Positions 8,651 through 15,271 are shown, numbered from the stretch's first letter. The stretch: DNA of 15,316 bases from Atribacterota bacterium (GCA_030666935.1 DAOUWX010000020.1:1-15316), one strand, 5' to 3'. The notes: generated by a model from the sequence alone, not told the origin. Made by a program: numbers and translations.

Positions 8651-8734
8651 TGTCATTCCCCTCTCCTTCTGTCATTCCCGCGCTTCTTTCTGTCATTCCC
8701 ACACTCCTCTTTGTCATTCCCACGAAAGTGGGAA
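8651..8734. repeat. Four phased TGTCATTCCC repeats ending in a GAAA-loop hairpin
   Basis: Exact TGTCATTCCC copies start at 8651, 8670, 8691 and 8712, spaced 19, 21 and 21 bp, separated by pyrimidine-rich linkers. The last copy runs into TTCCCAC-GAAA-GTGGGAA (8717-8734), a perfect 7-bp stem with a tetraloop. The core ATTCCC-N8-GGGAAT has the same layout as the dRS3 repeat of Neisseria. That is a likeness in pattern, not shown homology. This may be a clustered remnant of a dispersed hairpin repeat in which only the last unit kept its second arm. Confidence 0.65.
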
Positions 8735-8822
8735 TCCATCCTTTTCTTCTCTTTCTTTATTTAGTATTTATGCTTTTGTTCTTAATACCAATGACTAAAT
8801 TATCCCATAACTCGTATTTTTA

Positions 8823-8862
8823 ATCGGTCAATCGGTCAATTGGCGAATTGGTCAATTGAATA
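8823..8862. repeat. Degenerate tandem octamer (ATCGGTCA / ATTGGTCA)
   Basis: Five consecutive 8-bp units read ATCGGTCA, ATCGGTCA, ATTGGCGA, ATTGGTCA and ATTGAATA. The first two are identical and the rest decay from one consensus. It sits about 40 bp before the first accessory reading frame. It could be a microsatellite or an iteron-like protein-binding array; the sequence alone does not decide. Confidence 0.6.
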
Positions 8863-8899
8863 AACTTTTTCCTCAAAAAAGAAGGATTTTTTAAACCCT

Positions 8900-9103
8900 T
8901 TGTCGAATATAAACTTAGGTGTATTTATAAATCAAAACAGTCAGATATCCATTCGGGATGTGCGAGAAAAGTTCAAGTTTTTTAATCAGACTACCATAGA
9001 CGAAATAAACAAACTTATTGAATTGCAATTATTGAAACCTAAAGAAAAAGGAAGAGCTCAACATTATAAAAATAGAGTATGTCTAATTAAATTATACGGA
9101 TAA
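8900..9103 (+). pseudogene. Winged-helix C-terminal remnant
   Basis: 67 codons from TTG 8900. The sequence follows a winged-helix pattern: QISIRDVREKF, then a recognition-helix-like TTIDEINKLIELQLL, then the wing KPKEKGRAQHYKN. This is the typical C-terminal tail of Fic-family and AlbA/RecG-like ATP-binding regulators. The frame is open upstream only to a stop at 8861-8863, so any N-terminal catalytic domain is missing, and the ribosome binding site is poorly placed. I read it as a leftover of a larger gene next to the repeats. A genuine small DNA-binding protein is the alternative. Confidence 0.45.
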
Positions 9104-9118
9104 TATTATTGATTTATG

Positions 9119-9124
9119 TATAAT
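9119..9124 (+). promoter_or_regulatory. Possible -10 box (TATAAT) ahead of the TIGR02391 gene
   Basis: A perfect TATAAT lies 24 bp before the ATG at 9148, but no good -35 hexamer is found 16-18 bp upstream. It is suggestive only, because the area is A/T-rich. Confidence 0.3.
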
Positions 9125-9147
9125 AGAATGTTGGATGGTAAGAAAAA

Positions 9148-9948
9148 ATGGAACGAATAAATCCTTTTAGTTCACAACATCTCGAAGCTGCATGTAAGGT
9201 TCTAGCGGATACCTAAAAAGGTTTAACTGGCTCTCAGATCGGGAGGCTACTTCAAGAAATTAAAATTATCGATACTTCGCCGGAAATGACGAAGTGGAAA
9301 CGACTTTTCAATGCTTTGGCTGAAGCTCAAAATAAGTATCAGGTCGGTAATCATCTAATTATGTTCATCAATCGTGCAATGAATCCAGTTAATTATGCTA
9401 ATAATAAAGTAGATTTTGATTGGAGGAAGGATGAGCTAAATATAGTTTTATCGTTTTCCGGTTTTTATATAAGAGATAATGGTGAAGTCTATCATTCAAA
9501 AAAAGAAACAACACTAAAAGGAGCTCGCGCACGAGCAGGACACCTTAAATCTCTATTGGAAGATCGTAAGGTCCATCATGAGGTTTTAAAATATTGCCGG
9601 ATAGAACTTGTTGAAAAAAATTATTTTCACGCAGTGTTAGAAGCTACAAAGGGAATCAATGAAAGAATACGTAACATGTCGGGTTTAGTTACAGATGGAG
9701 CTGATTTAGTGAATACTACATTCTCTGTAAAGAAACCAATTATTGCTATTAATTCCCTCAAAACTGATACTGAGAAAAGTGAACAGAAGGGATTTTCAAA
9801 TCTACTAATAGGTTTATTCGGCGCAATACGAAATCCAACGGCACATGCTCCCAAAATAACTTGGCCTATGTCAGAACAAGATGCTCTTGACATTCTCACA
9901 CTAGTTTCTTTCATCCATCGAAAGCTGGACAATGCAGTAAAAATATGA
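9148..9948 (+). pseudogene. TIGR02391 / Hypoth_ymh family protein interrupted by one in-frame TAA
   Basis: From ATG 9148 the frame reads MERINPFSSQHLEAACKVLA, then Asp, Thr, a TAA at 9214-9216 (codon 23) and KGLTGSQIGRLLQEI, and stays open to 9948. This is the normal start and length (about 266 codons) of the TIGR02391 family, in which the position of the stop is usually a polar residue. Everything after it is well preserved: NYFHAVLEATKGINERIR (158-175) and LFGAIRNPTAHAPKITWP (223-240). RNPTAH (9829-9846) is an R-x4-H motif like that of HEPN ribonucleases; that link is my inference. The family is unknown in function and frequent near mobile and defence genes. Restart at ATG 9286 would give a 220-residue protein missing the first 46 residues, but its ribosome binding site is weak. 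Read the locus as a recent pseudogene, a reinitiated truncated protein, or a sequencing error. Confidence 0.8.
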
Positions 9949-9993
9949 AGAAGGTTTTACACCGTTAAAGTGTTTAAGATGTAAAGGTATATT

Positions 9994-10821
9994 ATGAAAA
10001 AAGAAAATACACAATTATATTCTACAAAATTTAAAAGAGGAAAAGTAAGTCGATGTAATATCTGTAAGAAAAGAAAACATCTTTCATGGGATCATGTTCC
10101 ACCTAAAGGTGGAATTTATTTATCCGCCGTTGAACAAGAGACAGTTTTCTCTCATATGACTGTAACTAAGATTAATAGAAAATATTCCATTTCGCAAAAT
10201 GGAGTAAAATATCGGACAATTTGTAAGGAATGCAACGAAAAAATTGGTAGTAAGTTCGATCCGGTATTAAATGGATTTGCACGCGGTATTGGCAATATTT
10301 TAAAAAGCAACTTGATATTACCATCAATTATTTATTATAAAACTAAACCAAATTTATTAATAAGAGCAATACTTGCACATCTTTTAGCTGCAAAAGCTGA
10401 TATTGATAAAGTTACAACAGATGAACAAATTCGTAATTTTATTTTTGATGAAAATGCGAGTATTCCCGATGAAATCAATATATTTTACTGGGTTCATCCT
10501 TATACAAATACAGTTATAATAAGAGATATTGCGATGCTTGCGATACGTGGGAAATTTGGCGGTGGAGTTGGTTTTTTCAACATCTTTAAATATTTTCCCA
10601 TAGCATATTTGGTTTGTAATCTCAAAGAATATGAGGGTTTAAATGAACTTACTTTATACAGAAATAGTAAACCACAAGATATAATTGATGTTCCTATTAA
10701 TCTTAAAAATATAAGAGGACCGGAATGGCCAGAATGTGTTGGTAATGAAAATATGATAATGGGAGGACAGAGTATACAAAGCTCAGTTTCTGCTATTCCT
10801 AAAAATAAAAAAAAGATTTAA
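9994..10821 (+). CDS. HNH-like zinc-binding nuclease candidate
   Basis: 275 residues. The N-terminal 90 residues hold CNIC (21-24), DHVPP (33-37) and CKECN (77-81). A CxxC, D-H-x-P, CxxCN arrangement is characteristic of HNH/treble-clef endonucleases, where the DH pair supplies the catalytic histidine and the four cysteines bind structural zinc. The remaining 185 residues are not recognised; they include ILAHLLAAK (126-134), FYWVHPYTNTV and a hydrophobic GGGVGFFNIFKYFPIAYLVC stretch. ATG 9994 has AAAGGT just upstream. It starts 45 bp after the TIGR02391 stop and ends 25 bp before the next gene, so it is probably co-transcribed. A DNA-cutting or nicking role is likely by motif, but the spacing from DHVPP to the second CxxC is long and the final H of HNH is not obvious. 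Confidence 0.68.
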   Translation: MKKENTQLYSTKFKRGKVSRCNICKKRKHLSWDHVPPKGGIYLSAVEQETVFSHMTVTKINRKYSISQNGVKYRTICKECNEKIGSKFDPVLNGFARGIGNILKSNLILPSIIYYKTKPNLLIRAILAHLLAAKADIDKVTTDEQIRNFIFDENASIPDEINIFYWVHPYTNTVIIRDIAMLAIRGKFGGGVGFFNIFKYFPIAYLVCNLKEYEGLNELTLYRNSKPQDIIDVPINLKNIRGPEWPECVGNENMIMGGQSIQSSVSAIPKNKKKI

Positions 10822-10846
10822 GATAATTATTAAGAAAGGTTTAGTC

Positions 10847-11644
10847 ATGGATGATAAAAAGAGAAAAGAATTATTTTATTTAGAACCATTCTTAAAATTA
10901 TCTGGTGTTAGTCCAACAAAAATTACTCTTAATGTTGAATCTCCGGATTTTATTATTAATTATTCTGGCAAGAAAATAGGAATTGAACTTACTGAATATC
11001 ATTCATTACGAGAAATATTAGGACATTCAAGAAGAGAAGTAGAGAGTAATTGGGAAAGACTCCAGGGGGAAATATATGAAAAGGTAAAGTTAGATAAGGA
11101 ATTAATTGGTATTTGTGTTTCGATATTTTTTAGAAAAGTATTTTTGCCTTCACGAAGAGAAAGCCTACCCTTTATAGATGAATTAATTAATTGCACTAAA
11201 GTATTTATTATGAAGAGTAAGAAGTCTGTTTTAGTCCCAGAAAAATATAAAATATTAAGTAAATATGTTGATGTAATTGATATTTATAAAATTGGGGGTA
11301 ACTCTCACCTAAGATGGAACTCCAATCTAAATGTTGGATTTATTGGTTTATCAGAAGAAGGATTGCTAAATATAATTGAATCTAAAATTAATAAAGGAGA
11401 AAGATATCATTTAAGGGGTTTAAATGAATTGTGGCTGTTAGTGGTTTTTGGACACAGAATATCCCAATCAGTACCCCATAGACTAAAATATAGACTAGAA
11501 GAATTTAGGATCTTAAATTCAATATTAAGTAAATCAAGTTATAATTATATTTTCCTTTACCTCTACATGTATGATGTAATTTATAGATGGCCTAATTGGA
11601 TAAAATTTGGCGAAGGTAAATTTTTTAATTTAAAAGAATACTGA
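10847..11644 (+). CDS. PD-(D/E)XK-like nuclease candidate, family not recognised
   Basis: 265 residues. Near the N-terminus ESPDF (31-35) is followed, after a short basic turn NYSGKK, by IGIELTEYH (44-52). That is the PD - (D/E)xK hairpin of restriction-like nucleases, with the last position Thr rather than Lys (E47-L-T49), a variant seen in several uncharacterised restriction-like families. Lys42 or Lys43 might substitute. An amphipathic, charged helix (LREILGHSRREVESNWERLQ) comes next, and the rest is mixed alpha/beta ending in YRWPNWIKFGEGKFF. There is no transmembrane segment or signal peptide, so it is cytoplasmic. ATG 10847 has AAAGG 7-8 nt upstream. It is the middle gene of the cassette. 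Nuclease function is inferred only from the motif layout. Confidence 0.55.
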   Translation: MDDKKRKELFYLEPFLKLSGVSPTKITLNVESPDFIINYSGKKIGIELTEYHSLREILGHSRREVESNWERLQGEIYEKVKLDKELIGICVSIFFRKVFLPSRRESLPFIDELINCTKVFIMKSKKSVLVPEKYKILSKYVDVIDIYKIGGNSHLRWNSNLNVGFIGLSEEGLLNIIESKINKGERYHLRGLNELWLLVVFGHRISQSVPHRLKYRLEEFRILNSILSKSSYNYIFLYLYMYDVIYRWPNWIKFGEGKFFNLKEY

Positions 11645-11725
11645 TACTGTTAAATGTTTGTATGACAGGGGCGTTGTCCTTTTTCACATTATAAAAGAAT
11701 AAGAATTTGATGAAGAAAGGGGAAT

Positions 11726-13249
11726 ATGACAACAAATAGAATATATGATTTTTTAATAATTTATTTCATCGAACCGCTTACTAAACAAAATAATCTACCA
11801 AATATAATTCAAGGAATAGGATTAGCCTTATTAACTATTTTAATTCCTTTAGCTATAGCAGTTTTAGCGGATATATATCAAAAAAGAAAGGCTGAAGAAA
11901 AGGAATTTGTGTATCTAGACCTCCATGTTATTTTAGACAATGTTTTTAATATTAAATTACTTATTTTATCCGTTTTTTTAATATTTTTTCCAATGTTTTT
12001 TTGGGAAATTCTAATAGGTTTAGATAAACTGATTGCTGTCCATGTTACCTATATTGGAATATTATTAGTTGTAGACATTATCTTCAAAGTTTCTCGTTGG
12101 GTTAAGGGAAATGTATTTAACTTTAGATTTTCTTACTTAAAAAAGGTGAAAAAATATGATGATCTGGAAATTGTTTGGAGTTCTGTATGGCAAGTTAAAA
12201 AAATAAATTTCCAACATGAAAAAGAATTTTGTAAGATATTTTTTTCAAAAATTGATCATCTGCTAGGATTACCCAAAAATAGTCTTGAAATTACCTCTAA
12301 ACTTCTAAATGATTTCAATAAATTTATAGATGAGCGCTCAATTATTCTATTAGTAGTACCAGAAAACGCTTTCCCTAAAATTTTAGAGTGGCATTTTAAG
12401 GTATGGCAAAATAAATATATATATATTAAAAAATATCTAGAAGACAAAGATAAATCAAAAAGTTATTTAAACTATAGTGAAATTTTAAGAGTATTACATT
12501 CTATTTTAAGTAATATAGAAGAACGTTCTTTTAAAGAGCAACATGCCTTTCCTTTTTTTATTCATTTTAAAAAACATGCAAAAAAATATAAGGATGAACT
12601 GGTTGGTAATGGCAATAAACATTATTATATCAGCTATTTATTTGATCTCTTTTACAAAGCGTTTTTTAAATATATCGAACAGGCAAATTTTTCAGAAATG
12701 GAACCTATTTGGGATCAATGTTTCCCAGAAGAGTGGAAAATATCAAAAATTACTTTAGCAGATAAAGAAAATAAATTTTTCTCAAATTTATCATTGAGAT
12801 GTTTTATAAATTGGGCTCTACATAGGATTAGCCAGGCAAAAGAGGAAAAAGATTTTGTTTTAGGTGAAGTTTCTAGTAATCTATTTCCAGAAGTAGAACC
12901 GAATTTATGGGCTAAATTCTTAGTTTTTCGTTTTTCTGGATCCAAGGATAGAGTAAAATTAGCTATCGAGAAACCTTGGAACTTTGGTTTTATTAATAGA
13001 GTAAAATTTTATCCTGGTGAACCAGGCAATGAAGAAATGCATAAAAAAAAGTCTGAAGACACAGAAATAGAGATGCGGAAAACTTACGAATTAGCATGTT
13101 ATATATTTAAAGAATTCTCAAAAGAGAATATAGCACAATATATAAAAGAAATTAAAAATCTTGAATATCCTAAAGAATCAAATGAAGAAAATGAAAAAAT
13201 TGAATTGTTAGATATTTTTAATGGAATGTTAGAATATTTAAATAATTAA
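11726..13249 (+). CDS. Membrane protein with three N-terminal helices and a large soluble tail, unknown function
   Basis: 507 residues. Hydrophobic segments lie at about 28-51, 76-99 and 102-122, followed by a basic stretch (KVSRWVKGNVFNF) that suggests the remaining 385 residues are cytoplasmic. That part is rich in Lys, Glu and aromatics, seems mostly helical, and contains no catalytic motif I can name; it ends with an acidic stretch and LLDIFNGMLEYLNN. ATG 11726 follows AAAGGGGAAT, a good ribosome binding site. It lies 81 bp after the PD-(D/E)XK-like gene on the same strand. A membrane effector or sensor downstream of nucleases is a common layout in defence cassettes, but here that is only a contextual hypothesis. 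Base composition is strongly A/T-rich, like its neighbours. Confidence 0.6.
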   Translation: MTTNRIYDFLIIYFIEPLTKQNNLPNIIQGIGLALLTILIPLAIAVLADIYQKRKAEEKEFVYLDLHVILDNVFNIKLLILSVFLIFFPMFFWEILIGLDKLIAVHVTYIGILLVVDIIFKVSRWVKGNVFNFRFSYLKKVKKYDDLEIVWSSVWQVKKINFQHEKEFCKIFFSKIDHLLGLPKNSLEITSKLLNDFNKFIDERSIILLVVPENAFPKILEWHFKVWQNKYIYIKKYLEDKDKSKSYLNYSEILRVLHSILSNIEERSFKEQHAFPFFIHFKKHAKKYKDELVGNGNKHYYISYLFDLFYKAFFKYIEQANFSEMEPIWDQCFPEEWKISKITLADKENKFFSNLSLRCFINWALHRISQAKEEKDFVLGEVSSNLFPEVEPNLWAKFLVFRFSGSKDRVKLAIEKPWNFGFINRVKFYPGEPGNEEMHKKKSEDTEIEMRKTYELACYIFKEFSKENIAQYIKEIKNLEYPKESNEENEKIELLDIFNGMLEYLNN

Positions 13250-13271
13250 AAGAAGAAGGAAGTGGAATCAG

Positions 13272-13287
13272 GCTTCACAGCTTCACA
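13272..13287 (+). repeat. Tandem duplicate GCTTCACA
   Basis: Two exact back-to-back GCTTCACA units lie in the gap between the convergent membrane-protein and antitoxin genes. It is another 8-bp tandem unit, like the run at 8823-8862. No terminator hairpin is clear in this 81-bp gap. Confidence 0.4.
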
Positions 13288-13330
13288 AAATAATAAAATA
13301 GGAAAAATAGTCGATAATTATTATATACAA

Positions 13331-14338
13331 CTAAATACAAGTTAAATTTTTTGCATATTCATAGCTAATAATTTCTTTGTTTTTTGCTTTTGTCCAGGCT
13401 TCTTCTTTATGGGAACATTGGGTTATTTCTTCAGAGGTAAGATGACTAAAAGTATTCAATACTTTTTCCATACTATTTATCTCTTCTTGAGAAAAAATGC
13501 CCATGGTCGGTTTTTCAAGAGGTTTTATAAATTCGTATTCTTCAACATTATCTTTAGAATTTTTAACATATTCAATTTGATAGGTTATATATTTTTCGAA
13601 TAATTCTCCAAGCAGGAGTTCGTACTTTATGGGAGTAGGACCATAATGATTTTTAATGTATTTTAATCCGGTAATAGATAAAGTATTGTTACGAAAATTA
13701 AAGAAGTCAGAATAGAAAAATAATTTCATTAATTTTGTTTTAAACAATCTTTTTATATTGACAGCAAAAAATAAAATCATGTTTGCAAATTTTTCATAAT
13801 TAAATTGAGAATAGCCACAATATTCGTCTAAAACTTCATTAAAATATTTTTTTGTGATATTTTCTTCTAATGTTTTATCAATATCATCTTTCATTAATTT
13901 TTGTAGATTTTCCTTTATATTTGTATAATCTTTTCTATTTATTTTGTTTTTATTATTTTCCAATAATGTTTTCATATTATCAGGATTTTCTAAAAGAACT
14001 AATGCATCATTATGAGACCGATCTTGCAAAGCTCCGGTTTCATATCTATGAATAGTTACCTCTCCCCAACCTAATATGCGAGAGAAAGCTCTTTGACTTA
14101 CCCCATATTTTTCTCTTGTTTCTTTGATTTTATTGGGCATTAATAAAGCGTGTCTCTTTCGATATTGGGTATAAATTAACTCTAAATTTTGATCTTCCAA
14201 TGCTTCATCAAAAATTTCCTCATTATTATTTAAGTCAATTCGAACCTTTTCTATTATTTCTATTGATTCACCTTTTATAGGATAGATAGCTTTCCGTTTT
14301 ATTATTTTTGAATTGTTGAAATTATTGTCGCTTACCAT
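13331..14338 (-). CDS. Antitoxin: MqsA-like HTH fused to Panacea (SocA/DUF4065) domain, zinc ribbon cysteines missing
   Basis: 335 residues. Residues 18-63 keep the MqsA/YgiT-type linker (IKGESIEIIEKVRI, NEEIFDEALEDQNLELIY), but where the family normally has CxxC pairs there is no cysteine at all before residue 174. An HTH follows at 67-118: PNKIKETREKYGVSQRAFSR, then ILGWGEVTIHRYETGALQD, closely matching MqsA-type DNA-binding domains. Residues about 182-330 are a Panacea domain: KLMKLFFYSDFFNFR (203-217), SITGLKYIKNHYGPTP (221-236), FSQEEINSMEKVL (282-294), SHKEEAWTKA (309-318) and EIISYEYAK (322-330). Panacea is a toxin-neutralising domain found with many unrelated toxins. ATG 14338 has GAGGAGG about 9 nt upstream. 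The gene starts 44 bp after the toxin stop and should repress its own operon through the inverted repeat at 14766-14793. Confidence 0.85.
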   Translation of the reverse strand: MVSDNNFNNSKIIKRKAIYPIKGESIEIIEKVRIDLNNNEEIFDEALEDQNLELIYTQYRKRHALLMPNKIKETREKYGVSQRAFSRILGWGEVTIHRYETGALQDRSHNDALVLLENPDNMKTLLENNKNKINRKDYTNIKENLQKLMKDDIDKTLEENITKKYFNEVLDEYCGYSQFNYEKFANMILFFAVNIKRLFKTKLMKLFFYSDFFNFRNNTLSITGLKYIKNHYGPTPIKYELLLGELFEKYITYQIEYVKNSKDNVEEYEFIKPLEKPTMGIFSQEEINSMEKVLNTFSHLTSEEITQCSHKEEAWTKAKNKEIISYEYAKNLTCI

Positions 14339-14382
14339 AAGTATTTACCTCCTCGCGGGCAAAGTTATTTTAAATAATATCT

Positions 14383-14748
14383 TTATTTTAAGGGGAATTT
14401 CATTTGATATTCTGCAATATGAAAAGACATACAGACAGTTTCTTCATGCTTATTAGTTTTTCTTATTTTTAATTTGATATATATCAAATTATTCTGTATT
14501 TTTTTCCCGAATATCCAAAAAGATTCGTCTTTGTAATTAGTTTGATCCTTGTCTAATAGGGGACCTTCTGAATATTCTTTTGGGGTTAAGCTTAAAATTT
14601 CTTGCTTTATATGACTGGGCAAATAACCTAAAGCTACTAATGTTTCGAAATTTTTCTTTCGATTCCCGAGAAATATATAATTTCCCTTTGCAACTAAACT
14701 TTTTATTTTGATTAAAATATTTCTTACTATTTCTCTTTGTAATTGAAT
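14383..14748 (-). CDS. MqsR-like type II toxin, probable ATT start
   Basis: The reading frame is open from 14772, yet the first ATG/GTG/TTG is TTG 14622, which would cut the protein to 79 residues. Homology-like sequence extends upstream: IKSLVAKGNYIFLGNRKKNF, ETLVALGYLPSHIKQEIL, SLTPKEYSEGPLLDKD, WIFGKKI, IYIKLKI and VCMSFHIAEY. This is the MqsR-related family (RelE-fold mRNA interferases, usually 100-130 residues). AGGGGGAG lies 5 nt before an ATT at 14748-14746, giving a 121-residue protein of normal length. I therefore propose an ATT start, a rare codon that would hold toxin translation low. The order is toxin then antitoxin, as in mqsRA. Catalytic residues cannot be assigned with certainty. 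The alternative is a truncated, inactive toxin starting at 14622. Confidence 0.72.
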   Translation of the reverse strand: MQLQREIVRNILIKIKSLVAKGNYIFLGNRKKNFETLVALGYLPSHIKQEILSLTPKEYSEGPLLDKDQTNYKDESFWIFGKKIQNNLIYIKLKIRKTNKHEETVCMSFHIAEYQMKFPLK

Positions 14749-14765
14749 GCTAACTCCCCCTAAAT

Positions 14766-14793
14766 AATATTGTTATCATATGTTAACAATATT
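14766..14793. promoter_or_regulatory. Operator: 10-bp perfect inverted repeat overlapping the toxin-antitoxin promoter
   Basis: AATATTGTTA (14766-14775) and TAACAATATT (14784-14793) are exact inverted copies around an 8-bp spacer. It covers part of the -10 box and the expected transcription start. The HTH of the antitoxin is the obvious candidate ligand, giving autorepression. A related GTTA/TAAC half-site continues to about 14798. Confidence 0.72.
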
Positions 14794-14818
14794 ATAACAT
14801 AAAATTATTATTATGCAA
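14791..14818 (-). promoter_or_regulatory. Promoter of the toxin-antitoxin operon (TTGCAT - 16 bp - TATAAT)
   Basis: On the minus strand TTGCAT (14818-14813) and a perfect TATAAT (14796-14791) are 16 bp apart. Transcription should start near 14784, leaving a leader of about 36 nt before the proposed ATT start and including the AGGGGGAG ribosome binding site. Confidence 0.7.
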
Positions 14819-14863
14819 GCATAAAATTATTTATAGTAGGGAATTACAAAGGGGGATGGTTAT

Positions 14864-15214
14864 TTACTTTAAAACAGTATTTCTTATCTTTTTAATCCAT
14901 TCTAATTCTTCTTCTCGGGATAATCTTTTATCTTCTTCCTCTTCTGGCTTCTTTCCAAGAATTGTTTTATCTGGTTTAACTATTTTGCTTTCCGGTTCCA
15001 CTTCTTCAGTTTTTATTATTTCATTATCATCATCTTCTTTTTTATATGATTCCGGATTAAGATAATTAGCTTGTAGTGCAATAATTAGCCAGCCGGCAGG
15101 ATTTACTACATTCCTCTTAATTTCGAGCAGGTCTAATTTCTCCTCAATATCCTCTAAGGAATAATTTAAGATTATTTTACCAATTGATTTTTTATCCAGA
15201 TTCAATTTTTCCAA
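14864..15214 (-). CDS. C-terminal part of a replication-initiator-like protein (probably truncated)
   Basis: 116 codons from TTG 15214, but the related sequence seems to begin a little upstream (YKKSLKTERIKEELEKLNL from about 15253). The pattern is two helices followed by an asparagine-proline-alanine-glycine block: LDKKSIGKIILNYSLEDIEE, KLDLLEIKRNVVNPAGWLII, ALQANYLNPESY. I know it from C-termini of plasmid and phage replication initiator proteins, where it reads LVxxYPxExIxxxLExLxxRxxxNPAGLLIxAIxxDW. After it comes an acidic, low-complexity tail. No N-terminal initiator domain is visible; the upstream bases are a palindromic repeat. Probably a remnant of a mobile replicon. It is divergent in role from, but collinear with, the downstream toxin-antitoxin operon. 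Confidence 0.5.
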   Translation of the reverse strand: MEKLNLDKKSIGKIILNYSLEDIEEKLDLLEIKRNVVNPAGWLIIALQANYLNPESYKKEDDDNEIIKTEEVEPESKIVKPDKTILGKKPEEEEDKRLSREEELEWIKKIRNTVLK

Positions 15215-15271
15215 TTCTTCTTTTATCCTTTCTGTTTTTAGAGATTTTTTATAAACCCGAAGGGCAGAATA

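Larger units (their letters stand above)
8451..8899. other. Gene-free, repeat-rich boundary between envelope operon and accessory region
   Basis: No convincing coding sequence on either strand. It carries the promoter side of the leftward envelope operon, three separate repeat structures (8476-8547, 8651-8734, 8823-8862) and A/T-rich filler. The patatin ribosome binding site (GAGGAGAAA) lies at its left edge. I could not pick a confident -35/-10 pair for the leftward operon inside the repeats. Confidence 0.6.

Noticed and set aside
8651..8734. CRISPR array
   Set aside because: The repeated unit is only 10 bp with 9-11 bp linkers that are alike and pyrimidine-rich; no cas genes or 23-47 bp repeats are present.
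9627..9932. Open minus frame opposite the TIGR02391 gene
   Set aside because: The + strand frame carries conserved family motifs across the same bases.
11660..11690. Terminator or promoter between the PD-(D/E)XK-like gene and the membrane gene (GACAGGGGCGTTGTCCTTTTT)
   Set aside because: The stem is only 4 bp with a large loop despite the T-run; too weak to call.
14383..14622. Toxin as a 79-residue protein from TTG 14622
   Set aside because: No ribosome binding site at that point, and family-like sequence extends 42 codons further upstream to a well-placed ATT.
14856..15065. Serine-rich + strand frame opposite the replication-protein remnant
   Set aside because: It is the complement of an acidic, low-complexity tail (GAA/GAG codons read as TTC/CTC), a typical shadow.
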